DNA of 64,000 bases from positions 6,013,855 to 6,077,854 of the forward strand of contig JADCRB010000007.1 of assembly GCA_021464245.1 (NCBI GenBank), given 5' to 3'. The position numbers were made by a program, and so were the translations under genes. The notes beneath the pieces are model-generated. The model did not search any database and was not told the DNA's origin. It saw only the letters and a program-made list of their open reading frames with translations. This document shows positions 1 through 12,900 of this stretch, one piece after another (positions within the stretch are counted from its first letter, which is position 1; the number at the start of each line of letters is the position of its first letter). The stretch comes from Carallia brachiata. Its lineage: Eukaryota; Streptophyta; Magnoliopsida; Malpighiales; Rhizophoraceae.

Positions 1-208
1 TAAAAAATAAATAAATTATTAAATATTATTAAATTAATTATATATATTTTTATATATTTTTTTATACGAGTCCGCTAATAGCGCTCAAAAAAAGCGATTA
101 ACGGTCGTGACAGTAATGCCTCCAACAAATTAAACGCAACTCTCTGGATTCTCCTCTCGCGCTTCTCGCGGATCTCAAGGGCCAACTAAACACCGGAAAA
201 AAAAAAAG

Positions 209-237
209 ACAAACAAACAAACAAACAAACAAACAAA
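209..237. repeat. (ACAA)n microsatellite upstream of ILK1
   Basis: About seven tandem ACAA units lie roughly 320 bp before the ILK1 start codon, probably in the promoter or 5' UTR. A short TTAA-type repeat follows near 387-408. No protein-coding signal is seen in 1-553. Confidence 0.85.
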
Positions 238-553
238 ACGGAAACAAAAGTCGTCGCCTCTTCCGATTGTCATCGTTCTTTCTGACCGTCTCGATCGTCG
301 AGAGCCCCCGTTTTCCTCCGGTCTCCCGCCATATTTTGGGCTCTCGATCAACCGAGCCAAACAAAAAAAAAAAGAATTTCTCATAATTAATTAATTAATT
401 AATTAATTGCTATGTAAGACTCAGTCAGCTGTTGAGATCAAATTGATGATTTTTTGTCTGCTTGAAATTTGATAATTTATTGATTAATTAAATTCGATTT
501 TTTAAAAGGATGGCAATGCAGAGACGTATGTAGAGACAGAGAGACGAGTAATT

Positions 554-3500
554 ATGGAGGGCGTTGCGAAACAGCTGAAGCGGGGGATCTCGCGGCAGTT
601 CTCGACGGGATCGCTACGGTGGAGCTTCGGGAGACAGCTGTCGCGGCAGCTGTCCCTAGATCCACGGCGGAGCAACTTGCGGTTCAGTTTCGGCCGCCAG
701 TCCTCGCTCGATCCCATCCGGCGGAGCCCTCCTCAGAATGAGCAGCTCGCCGTCCCCGAGAATCTCGACGCCACGATGCAGCTCCTCTTCATGGCCTGCC
801 GCGGCGACGTCAGGGGCGTCGAGGACCTGCTCAACGAAGGCGTTGACGTCAATAGCATCGATTTGGACGGACGCACCGCCTTGCACATCGCCGCCTGTGA
901 GGGTCACGTCCAGGTCGCCAAGCTCTTGTTGAGTAGAAAGGCTAATATTGATGCTCGCGATCGCTGGGGCAGCACGGTAATTTTAATTAACTTATTTATT
1001 TGTTTATTTTTATATAAAAACACACTTTGTTACTACAATGCTGATTTTTTAAACCTATTGTAGAAGAAAATAGAATTTGAGATTGGCTCTTTGAATTTGA
1101 TGTGTATATATATATATATATATATACATGGACAGGCATGTGCTGATGCTAAATACTATGGAAACGTAGAAGTTTATGAGATCTTGAAAGCCCGAGGAGC
1201 CAAAGCGCCGGTACGATTCCTTTCCTTAATTTTTGTGTGATTCAAAAGAATGTCTATGTTTTTGCTGCCTGCATCTGTATGAAAAGATATGTTGATGTTT
1301 ACACGTTCGTCATTAATGTAGAAAACCAGGAGAACACCAATGACTGTTGCCAATCCTCGAGAAGTTCCGGAGTATGAGCTCAACCCGTTAGAGATTCAGG
1401 TTCGCAAGTCTGATGGCATAGCAAAGGTATGCTCCATCATCCTTTCTAATTTCAGAAATTTGTGCGTTTTCTGGAAATTCATGCACGGTGGTCAACTGTG
1501 AAATGTTGCTGATGACTTGCCGCTTTATATTAAACTAGTTATTTGCCTTGTCTCTTGCATTTCTTTTCTACTTCTTGGTTGACACCTTTTTTGTTTTGTA
1601 TAACAGAAGTTAGAATCACTATGAGCTGTTGTCATAGTTTTGGGCAATACATTGTAGCTTCCTGGTGGTTAACATGACATCAATTGTACTGTAATAGACA
1701 ACAGGAAAATTTTTGTCTATGGTCCTTTTTTCTTGTAATTGTGGAATTTAGAACTTTCTATATTTCTAGATGAGAAATTTTTTGTTCATTTATCCTTCCA
1801 AGAAGCTAAAAAAAGATCACTTTGAATTACATTACACTGCATGTGCAGTGTATCTTAATACATCTAGGCATTCAGAAAAAAACGAATCTTTCTATGCAAG
1901 CCATTTTCTAAGGTAAGAATAACAACCATTTAAACTGCTTTTCTTCTGACAACCTTTTTTTCTTTGATGATTTTTTTTTTTTTGGTCTTTAACATTTCCT
2001 TATCCCCTGTATGGTTTTCAGGGGGTGGGGGCGGGGGTTTTATAAATATTGTGCTGGTGTAACAATCTTCGAGAACAAAATCATCTTAGGATTCTTCATT
2101 GCTAATTATAGGTGAAATCATTTTATTAGTTCTTGCTTGCTGTCAGGCCAGAATTACTATGGCTATTACTATGACAGGGAATATATCAAGTGGCTAGATG
2201 GAATGGTACCAAGGTCTCTGTAAAGATAGTTGATAAGGACAGCTATTCAGACCCGGAGAGCATGTGTGTTTTTCCCCCTCTTAACATTTTCTCTTTCCAA
2301 TTCATACTGGTATTTTTTAAAGTCATATTTTGAATTCCAAGAACCATAAAAATGCGATCACGTTTCTAATATAAGTTATTATGACTGCTCATTCATTTTA
2401 TGTGTTATTTAGATGTCATCATGCACATATTGCTTTTTTGTCGTGCCCCTTATCTCAACAACTATGTTTGTGATGAGAACTTATGATCTACAATATGACA
2501 ACACTATTCAATTCTGTTTTAAAAAGAAGGATGATAATGATAGGTGTTTTTGGCACTACTAAGTTCACAGTTTCAGATGCCATCTTATTCATCTAGCAGG
2601 ATACAATTTTTTCATGTCGATTCTTTTTTCTTATTTGACTAGAGGATTCTAATTCTTTTCTTCTCTGGTTGCTGCACATAAGAAAAGTTTATTTCTTATT
2701 CCACCACTGAAGTCTACTATTCCATCATGTCTATAAGGTTCTGAAGGTCTGTTTCTTGAGGTCTATTTCACTTGTTCCATTTATCATTGCTGCTATGAAA
2801 TGATGTCAATCATCTTTAAGACTTATAAATTCTTTTTTCTATTTTGTATTTTCTATTATTGGTTGGCTTGCCTTTGATTGGCAAATCAAACTGGCATACA
2901 TGCAAACCATGTTAAATATTGCTAGAGCCTAGAAGAGAATAGACAGTTTTTTTTTTTTTTTAGATTTCTCAGGCTGCCTTATTGATATGCTTTTGCCATT
3001 GGTAAAATAATTCCCTTGCTTGAGTTGCTTTGCAATTAGTGATTTGAGCATCTTGTTTAGAATTTTGGTAGACTTGTTCGTAGAGTCAATCTAAAATCCT
3101 AATGTCATCCATTGTTTCTTTTGGGCTAAATTTTATGACAGAAATGCTTTCAAACATGAGCTGACCTTATTAGAAAAGGTCCGGCATCCGAATGTGATTC
3201 AGTTTGTTGGAGCTGTCACGCAGAATGCACCGATGATGATTGTTGCAGAGTATCATCCAAAAGTAAGCATATCTCTGGCTCATTCTTTCTCAGTTGTGTA
3301 TGCATTGAATGCTATATTACAATCTATGGCATATGACACATGGCCGTCTCTTGCTTGTGAAGGTAATGAACACTCATTTTGCAATGGAGGTGACCTGTTT
3401 TACATGGGCAACAAGTACTTTTGGGAAAAATAGAGAACCAAAAAGAAAAAGAAAAGGAAAAGAAAAGAAAAAAAAAAAAAGAATAGGGTATGGCATTGTA

Positions 3501-6236
3501 ATACTGTACAGAATTAGGAATTGAATATCAATAAAGGGATGACGAGAAGTTTCCCTAAGAAGATCTGGCGTTTTTAACCTATGATCTGCAGCGGCTTTCT
3601 GTTAGAAGAGTTATCTTCATGGTCTATTGAGTTATTTCTGTCTGGGGCAATCATGGAGTGAGGATGTTTCATTTCATCAATTAAGTACCTTAATTTTAAC
3701 TCTAAAGGTTATTTGATCCCAGGGTGACTTAGGAAGCTATCTTCAAAAGAAAGGGCGTCTTTCACCTTTAAAATCTCTGAGATTTGCCCTTGATATTGCG
3801 AGGCAAGTTCAATTTTTAAATTCCTGTGCTTGCTTGCTAAACTAAGATTTTCTTCCTTACACAGCCACACCAGCACATAAAATAAGCAGTTTTTTCCTAC
3901 CGCCTGACACAAACGTAATTATTCTCTAGCTTGTTGGATTTTAAGATGTCTTGGTTGATCTCTTTTTACCAGGGGCATGAATTATCTTCATGAATGTAAG
4001 CCAGATCCTATCATCCATTGCAATTTAAGGCCAAAGTAAGACAGCCAAATGAAGAAGCTAATTGATGTGTTATTGCAAATTAAGCTTTCATTTGTTCTCT
4101 TAATATGTACACATCTTTAATCGTTACATTTTGGTAAGGTGCCAGAAATATTTTGCTGGATAGTGGTGGCCAGTTAAAGGTTGCTGGGTTTGGTTTGGTA
4201 AGGTTGTCAATAATTTCACCAGACAAAGCTAAACTTGTAGCAGGGACTTCTGCTGACCCTTCCAGTAAGTTCTTCTGCAAATTTTTATGCACCACTATGC
4301 ATAAATTTTATTATACTCGGTATCTAACTCCGGATTCCAACTATCTATGATATTTCTTTTTTCTTTTATGGTCCTGTATTTTGGTACCTAATCTAATGTA
4401 ATTTCAAAGGTTAGCATCTCATTAAATTGAAAAATGGCATCCAATCATTGCTAATAAGTACTTCATGGTGTTTTCCAATTTATATTGTTGCTTTTTGTCA
4501 ATTTTTAGATATATATGTGGCACCTGAGATTTTCAAAGATGAAATATTTGATAGAAGTGTGGATGTATACTCATTCGGCATCATATTATATGAGGTACCC
4601 TTCCTTTCTCAAAGATGTGATAACTATCACGATTAAGATGTTCCAGTGAAAACTGGTTTCATGTTTCCCTAATTTTGATAATACATAAAGCTTTAATAGA
4701 CAGCTTTATATGGATGGCAAATGCACAAATTTAATAATTGAGTTTATGGTCACTGTATCTTTTTATTTGGATATAAGAATGGAGCTTCTATTTGATTGGA
4801 AGAATTTGATTCATTTATCCTATGTAAATGATTTTCTTTTGTCATCTTAACACTTTGTTAATTGTGGGAACTGAGCATCGCGAAATTTTGTTGTGTTTGT
4901 TTGTGGTATGACCCTAGATGATTGAGGGGATACAGCCGTTCCATCCCAGGTCTCCTGAAGAGACCGTGAGATTGATGTGTCTAGAGAAAAAAAGACCGCC
5001 ATTTAAAGTCAAGTTGAGAAGCAGTTATCCTCCAGATCTAAAAGAGTAAATTTTTTTTTCCAAAATGGATGCTGCAGCGATTTGGTGTTTTCTTTTTTCT
5101 GTAACCTGCACTTAACCTCATGCTTTTATTTGTAGTTGTGCAAAATTTTCCTTTTTTCCATTTGAATATTTCTCTGGTTTGCTGGGGACCTGTATCTGGC
5201 TGTGGTAAAAAAATGCCATTTGCCATTTGGGAGAAACACTTCATGTCCCCCACTGTTCTTTGAATAGAAGCCGGTTCATAAAATTTCAGTCTATGCAATT
5301 TTCTTTGTAGTTACATTTTTACTGTAGAATATAGGGTACCTCATAAACTTTGGATAAAATGGCGGGAGATGACTTACAGCCCAAATAGTGGTGGCTCGAG
5401 TGGAGATGGCCCATCCATTCAGGGGTAGGTTGAGGATGACGTACTATGGATAACATGGGGCTAATGAGATTGCTGGTTTTTTTTACTCTGGAAGATTATG
5501 CATCTTGACGTGTGTGGAAAAAATTTTTGAAATGTCATAAATTAAAGGTTTTGAATCCTGAGTTTGTAGAAATCTATTTACTTGTAAGTATATGTTATGT
5601 ACACCTGTCATGCAAAACTTTTCCTGCCTGACATTTCTATACATGCATCGGTCAACATACTTGGTATCTTCTGGTACTAAGCCAAGAAATTTGCTTACCA
5701 CATGGGTGGTACAAAAGGACATTCCCTCCGGAATACACTGTGCAAGGTGTAACACAAAAAAAAAAAGAAAAATTATTTATAGTACAAAAACTATCAAGGT
5801 GTAACAATTGTTCTCCATTCTTTTGTCGTTTTTGTGTTGCAAGAACACCCTTTTGCACTGCATGAACAACGACTCTAAATTATCATTTGGGACAACTTGT
5901 AGAAGTGCTCTACATATAAGGATCTGATGCCTTGGGATACCGACTTTGATATGGATGCAGGTTGATCGATGAATGCTGGCATCCAGAAGCTGTTGCCAGG
6001 CCAATATTCTCGGAGATCATCGTACGATTGGACAGAATAGTTGCCAGCTGCTCAAAACAGGGATGGTTGAAAGACACATTCAAGCTTCCTTGGTATGCTT
6101 TCCCTACCAAATATCTCATAAACAGCACCAAATGATTGAATCAAGAAATCTTAGAACTCTGATTGCCTGGTTATTTTCTCATGGCGGAGTAATCTTCCAT
6201 AGTCGTTGATAATGATGTATCGTGCGCAGGTTGTAA
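554..6236 (+). CDS. ILK1: Integrin-linked kinase-like ankyrin/Raf-type protein kinase, 12 exons
   Basis: Coding exons I assign: 554-976, 1136-1210, 1322-1426, 2178-2263, 3142-3262, 3723-3802, 3973-4035, 4146-4264, 4509-4594, 4918-5045, 5961-6092, 6230-6236. They join in frame to 474 residues, the usual size for plant ILKs (Raf-like MAPKKK group C). A basic, Ser-rich N-terminus with repeated FGRQ-type motifs is followed by ankyrin repeats (about residues 75-165: DLDGRTALHIAACEGH, ANIDARDRWGST). The kinase domain starts near residue 195, with the ATP-site Lys in VSVKIVDKD (K217). The catalytic loop reads HCNLRPKN (312-319) and the metal-binding motif GFG (332-334). GFG is normal for this family, but Asn for the catalytic Asp is not. 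The family acts in immunity, osmotic and ion-transport signalling. The last exon is only 7 nt and gives PWL-stop. Intron 6 uses a GC donor. The sequence is frame-intact, unlike several neighbours. Confidence 0.93.
3803..3972 (+). other. GC-AG intron in ILK1
   Basis: The exon ends in AG and the intron begins GCAAGT, an excellent match to the minor GC-donor consensus AG|GCAAGT; the acceptor is CCAG. Only this junction restores the conserved ...LDIARGMNYLHE... reading, and no nearby GT gives it. Confidence 0.8.
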
Positions 6237-6599
6237 GAGGCACTCTCGTCCCATTCAAAGAAGGGGTCAAAGATGACAAAGATGTCTTGAACCTGCAGTT
6301 TTTCGGAGCTTAATGGTACCACAATCCTGAAGTTTTACGTGTGAATGTGACGATAATGGATCTTGAGGACAAATAATTGTGATCCAAGTCCAAAAAATGA
6401 TTTTTATTGCTTGATCCTCATTCTCCTCAGGAGCTGTAATAATTCCTTTGTATGTATAATATGTTGTGGAATTGCTTTGTTTACTCCAATATCTGTTTGT
6501 ACTTTGTACCGAGACCAAATGGACATCTGTACTTACTGTTATTACGTAAGTGACCCTTTGGTAAGTATATGGATTTATATATATATATATATATATTTG

Positions 6600-8480
6600 A
6601 AAATTTTGAAAATGTGTTTCTAAGAAGAATTTTTTGTTTTAAAATAAATACTATGATAATTAATTTCGTAAGGGATTATCATGCTGATAAATAGAGTATT
6701 CAAAATTACAGGATGACGGATATTATTTATCAGAAGAAAAGAAGTTAAAATAGAGCGTGGTGTTCATCGATTTATCATTAATTATAAATTAATTATAAAC
6801 TATTAAATTTTACAATTAGATGATTAGATATTATATTCTTAATAAATGTAATCTTTTAAATAAATTATATTCTGTATTCATATTTTTTAAATTTGATATG
6901 AAATTTAAATTTTGGTAGAGATTACTTTAAAAAACAGATATAAAATTGTGTTCATAGTTTTAAGTGTGTTCATAGTTCTATTTGGATAACTTATGTCAAT
7001 TTATGTCATTAATGTCCTTAAGACCAATTTTGCCGTTGACAAAGTTTCTCTTCAAGAGAAATTTTATTCTTCTCATAATAATAAAAAATGATGTGAATGA
7101 TTTTTTGAACAATTTCGAAAATTTCTCAATCATCAATGTTTTTAAGACCTTTTATAATTATTTCTTTTTTATTTACTATTCTACGAATTTTAAAAGACTT
7201 TGAAGTAGAAAAATTAAAAAGAAAAATTGATGTACAGAAGTTAAAATTTATATTTTAAAATAATAATAATATTATTTATAATAAATTACTCTAGTTATAC
7301 CTTTACAATACACACAGACTTAATTTTTAAAATGTACTAAATTGACTTAGACCCGTTTCTCGGTGGTTCTATTTTTATTTTTTTTCTTTGGGATTTGATT
7401 CTCTGGGTTTTATTGATTTGATTGACATTGACGGATCCACGCAGTAGTGCCAATCCTCAAATTTTTAGTTTTATGTTTTTAGTAAATAATTTTTTTACAC
7501 CCCCGGCCCGGCCCAAAACCCAAATTCGACTCCATTCCTGCGTTTTTTCTTGTTTTTTTCTTTTTGGGCTTCTTGACCTTTCCTTTTTATACTTCTCACT
7601 TTCTGTTGTTTTTTTCCCCCCTTGGCCATTCTTTGGTTTTTTTTTTTTTGCTTCTTTGCCCGTTTCTATGCCTTTCTCCTTGTTTTCTTTTTTTTTTTCC
7701 TTCACTTTTTTTCTCTGTTATTTTTAAAAGAAATTAGTTTCTTTTTTTATTTTTTTGGTAATTTATTTATAATATATTTACTAAAACCATTTTTACTTAT
7801 TTTTAAAATTATTTTAATAAATTTTAAAATGTTAAAATTCACATGATATAATTATGATATTTATTAGTTAAAATAATTAATTTAATTTTTTATTTTTAGA
7901 TTATATATTAATTTTTATTATTTTATTTGTACATGTAAAATTTGTCTCTCCTAAAAATATTTTCTAAATTTGCTACTGTTGATGTCGCAGTTACAGGTAG
8001 AGACATGTACAGAATCTTATTATAGACTATAATTAATGATAAAAATCTAGGTGGATTGAGTTGCAGTAAAATTATTTCTTCAAACACAAAAAAAAAAAAA
8101 AAGAAAAAAGAAATACCAAGAAATGAAAAAATGGCGGTTTTTCTTACTTGTCATTCAAGAATTCTAAAAATAATAATAATAAAAAGAAAATCAAGACAAA
8201 AATATATATATATATATAAAAAAACGGAGGACAAAAGACTAGTCGTTAGACTGGCTTGGGAACAAAAAATCATTCATGGAGAGAGAAAACATTCCTCACG
8301 GTGATCTAATCCTATACCTAAAAGGACCCCACCAATTCTAGGAAACCACCAATAAACAAGCAGGGAACATCGTAAATACATGTACCTGCGTAACATAGAA
8401 ACTTTACCCACTCCGACCCCTGTCCCTCCTTTAAACCCCATTCTCCTCTCCCTCCTGGATCCTTCCCATTAAAATCCGCC
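6600..8480. other. AT-rich intergenic DNA between ILK1 and LETM1
   Basis: This holds long A/T runs and low-complexity T/C-rich stretches (7500-7850). The ORFs here are homopolymer translations (Phe/Leu-rich or Lys-rich) with no recognisable domain. No gene is seen. The right end probably contains the LETM1 promoter. Confidence 0.6.
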
Positions 8481-8485
8481 TCCCC

Positions 8486-8509
8486 CTCTCTCTCTCTCTC
8501 TCTCTCTCT
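8486..8509. repeat. (CT)12 microsatellite, probable LETM1 5' UTR or core promoter
   Basis: This is a perfect CT dinucleotide run. CT-rich tracts like this are common around plant transcription starts. It sits about 1.4 kb before the LETM1 start codon, which is directly preceded by an acceptor-like TTTGCAG, so a 5' UTR intron from about 8.6 to 9.93 kb is likely (inference). Confidence 0.6.
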
Positions 8510-9933
8510 GTGAAAGGCTGACATTCTTGGTGGTGGTTCTTGTGATCGATTGGTACATATCATAACGAGTCATCGGTCTCTGGATTTCTGAGTTGCCCCC
8601 CAGTTTTATTACTGTAAATAATCAAGAGGGCTGTTGTAGGTGTTAGGACGGCGCGCGCTTTCTTATTGAACCGTTAACCAGTTCTTTCTTTTCTTTTTTG
8701 TTTTTGTGGATTAACTTGTTCTTTTCTTGTTTTCTTGTATTAAAATAATCGTTTCTTTTTATTCTTCTTAGGCTTGCTATTGTGGAAAGTTTTGTGTTAG
8801 GAACTTTTCTGGTCTGTTTGGTCACTGGGAAACTGTGCTAAATTAAAGAAATGATTACGCTAGTCAAAAAAAAAAAAAAAAAAAAACCCTTCAATCCCCT
8901 TTTCTTTTCTTTAAATGCGGTCTTTTTTAAATTTTTTTTCCTGAATAAATTAGGCCTTTTTACGAGTGATTTTGTTTCAATATGAAGGTGATCTGTTTGT
9001 TTTATGGATTTTTTTTTCTTTTTTTTTTATAAAAAAAATTTTCTTCCATCTTTGTTACCGTCCCTATTTCTTTCCTTTTACCCTCTCTTTCTTTTCAGTA
9101 ATGGTGCTTTAGTTTTCCCTTTATTTATTTTTCATTTTTTTTTGGGCTTTTTCCCCCTCTTTTAGGTTTTGCATTTTAGGTTATTTGTTTTTTTTTTTTT
9201 TGTTAATTTTCTGTTTGGGTTTCGTTATTTAATTTGCGAAATTTTTGTTGGTATTATGTCCAAATTTTTGTTTGGGCATGGCTCTGTTTGGTTGCTGCGA
9301 AATTGTGGGAAACAAGAATTGGTGAACCCCATTTTCTACTTTCCTGGTTTTTCTCTTGTTCTTAATTAATTGCGACCTGTACAAATAATTCCAAATTATT
9401 TCTCTTTTTCGCCTTTTTTATTATAGGGTGATACTCCCAGTTCCTTGTCGTGGTGTTTATTTCTCTCTCTTTCTCTCTATGTTTTTTTAAACTTCCTTTC
9501 ATTTCATTTTCTTTTTCTACTGAACAGAGCAACCTTTTATAACTTAATTTCTGCTCCCCGATTTTTTTCCTTAAATTGATTTCTATGGATTTTCAGGTCA
9601 TCTTGATGGGCAAAAAAAACTTATGTGAATAATATTTGATATCGAATTAATCAGGAGGCTTTACTGGGTCATTCCATTTCTTGTCCTTAAAATAGTTGTT
9701 TCCATAATGCTGCTTATCGTATAGTGTCTTCTTTTGTTTTTGTTGTTGTTGGGTTTTTTTTTTTTTTTGTTTTTGGGTGTTTTAATGCTATCATTCTGGT
9801 AATTTGGTTTGTATATGCTTGTTGTGCTTTTTAGTTGGTTTTGTTTCTGAATCTCGTACTTTGCCAGCATCACCGTGCTCTTTATTGAGAAATGCGTCCG
9901 TGCTTCTCTTTGTGAAGAGGGGAATATTTGCAG

Positions 9934-12900
9934 ATGGCGTCCAGAGCAATTTTTAGAAGGAAAAGGTTGATCTCTGATTACCTGAATGCCTCCGGGAGCT
10001 CAGTTCAGAGCTTGCAATGGTTTGGACATGTAACTCGGTGTTCGGATTCCCGAGGCTATAGCTTTGCTACCGGCCAACCTTCTGGAGAGTCTAATTTGCA
10101 AAGGAACCCAGTGGAATTCTGGTGAGGAAAGCAGAGTTACTTGGTCTATCAGGTGTAGGGAACTTTAGGCATGGATTTAATATTTCTCCTCTCGGTCTTT
10201 GCCATATGAGCTCGGAGTTGAAATCCTATGAGGTTGATGTTACTTTCTGCTCGTAATGCATCCACAGCAACGGCCAAACAACTGAGATGGGCAGTGATGA
10301 TGAGCGAAATGAAGAAATGATAGCTAAAAAGAGAAAGGAGGCATCTCCACAAGAATGTGACCAAGCTGTTGAAGGGTTAAGTACTGCAAAAGCCAAAGCC
10401 AAGGCTAAGAGATTGCAGGAAGAATCTCAACTAGTTGCTAACTCCATTTTACAAAGAACACAGGCCGTGCTTTTAGGAATTGGTCCCGCTTTCAGAGCTG
10501 TAGCTTCTATGAGCAGGTTAAGATAATTATTTTTTGGGTTTTCTTGTTTTGCTTTGGTCTAACTGGCTATCATTAGCATGTGATTTTTTGTGTTGCTTAT
10601 TCTTATGCTATTTCTGCTCAGGGAAGACTGGGCCAAGAAACTTATTCACTGGAAACATGAATTTATGTCAACATTACAACACTACTGGTTGGGTTTCAAG
10701 CTTTTGTGGGCCGATGTGAGGATCAGTTCAAGATTGTTATTAAAACTTGCTGGTGGGAAGAGTCTATCAAGAAGGGAGAGACAACAATTGACTAGAACTA
10801 CTGCAGACATTTTCAGACTTGTTCCATTTGCAGTTTTCATCATTGTTCCATTTATGGAGTTTCTTCTGCCAGTATTCTTGAAACTGTTTCCCAACATGTT
10901 GCCCTCAACCTTTCAAGACAAGATGAAAGAGCAGGTATGCTTTGTTGTGGCTGGTCCTCTATCATTTGCGGGCTCACTTGTAGTTGGCACAAATGATAGG
11001 GAATCTTTATGTTTTTCTTTCCCATGCATTTGCAAGTTTTTTTTATATTTTTACATGTATTTTTTTAATTTTTATGTTGGTTTGCCGGTTGTTTAGTTAT
11101 TGGCAGAATTAAACAACTCGAGATACAATCATGAGTCCAGAGTTCAAAATATTTGGACCTTTTATATGTTCTAAAACTCAAGTTCACTTGAGAGGCTGGA
11201 GTTCATGTTTTAACATTTGAGCTGGATAAATTTTTACGAACCAAGCTGTATATATTGAAGCTTGGCTTATCTTTACTTGTTTGCTGTCCTGTTCTCCAAG
11301 CCACAGTACAAGTTTGCACATATAAGAGGATTGTTCGTTTGACCCATTATAACCAGATTTGCTTTCTTTCCAATTGGCCAATAAATAGGAGGCATTGAAA
11401 AGGAAGTTGAAAGCAAGGATAGAATATGCCAAGTTTCTTCAAGATACAGTAAAAGAAATGGCAAAAGAGGTTCAAAATTCGCGGACTGGAGAAATCAAGC
11501 AGACTGCTGAAGATCTTGATGAATTTTTGAACAGGGTAAGAATCAAGTTTCAGCAGTCAATCTTACCTTGGACTCAATTATTATTTTGTTATTTATTTGT
11601 TTTGCTTTGGTATGTAAGCTTAACGAGTATAATAATCATGTAGGTTAGAAGGGGTGGCAGTGTTACAAATGAGGAGATTTTGAGCTTTGCCAAGCTGTTC
11701 AATGATGAATTGACTTTAGATAATATCAGCAGGTCAATTTTTGTAGCAAATGTTTTTATATTTTGATTTGTAACTGTTTTACATGATGTTTTTAATTAGG
11801 TTCACGTAGCTGGTTTCAATTATTATGGGTTTCAATTATTATTGTTTATTATCTATCTCCTGGATCAGTTACCCTTTTCACTTTATTTTGCTTCTTTCAG
11901 GCCCCGGCTGGTAAGCATGTGCAAATACATGGGAATTAGTCCATTTGGAACAGATGCATATCTGCGGTTTATGCTCGAAAAAGGCTCCGAAGGTGGTTCC
12001 ATCTTTTTACTGTTTTATGACCTGATGACTTTTGGTATTCTGTTCATGGAGATTCAGTGGATTGGGTGGTGGGCCTGAAAGGGGATTAGTCCATAGATTT
12101 GAGGCTGCTAGAGTAGTTTCTGTAGTGAGCATAGAATGGGGCGAAGCCAAGCTTCTTCTAAAACACTCATTCTAATACTCTCTCAATCTTGATTTGTTTT
12201 TCGGAGAAAGAATTGATGATTTTTATTTATGAAACCATGCAGTTGAAATGCTCATGTTTCTTTTTTATTTAAATGCTTTAAACATGAGGGAAAAAATGTC
12301 CATTGACTTCTCATCTCCACATTGCTTGTCGGAGTTGCAGAATCTTCCCAACACCTTATAATTCCTTTTGTTTGTGTGCAGACAATTAGCTTTTGAATTC
12401 ATGCTAGGTATTTTTCATCTTGTTGTTGACATTAAGTTTTTAGGAATCATGGTCTAGCTGTGTGAGCAATGCTCGGCTGATTGGAGATTATATAAAAGTG
12501 AAAAGTGTGGTATAGATTGTTATTTATTGATCTTCTTGTGATGTAGCATTAAGAATGATGATAAGTTGATATACGCGGAGGGTGTGGAGTCTCTTTCAGA
12601 GGCTGAACTTCGTGAAGATTGTAGGGAACGAGGCATGCTTGGGTTACTCTCAGTTGAGGAAATGCGGCAACAGGTTATTGGTTTTATGCATTGTACATAC
12701 TTCATTTCTTCACGTGTGTCTATGACTTGACTGCATGTCAAAGAGTCCAATAATTTGCTGTTGCTAATACTGAAGTAGCACATATGAACTCGCCATTGGT
12801 TTGTGCTTTTTTAGCTGTCAACTTCCTTTCAGACCTTCACAACTTTTTGTTGTTTTAAACTTTGTTCGTGACTGAAAAGAGTTGTGTGTGGGCTTCAGTG

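Noticed and set aside
7422..7846. Overlapping Phe/Leu-rich and Lys-rich ORFs of 74-101 codons
   Set aside because: Translations of T-rich and A-rich low-complexity DNA; no splice context or conserved motif.
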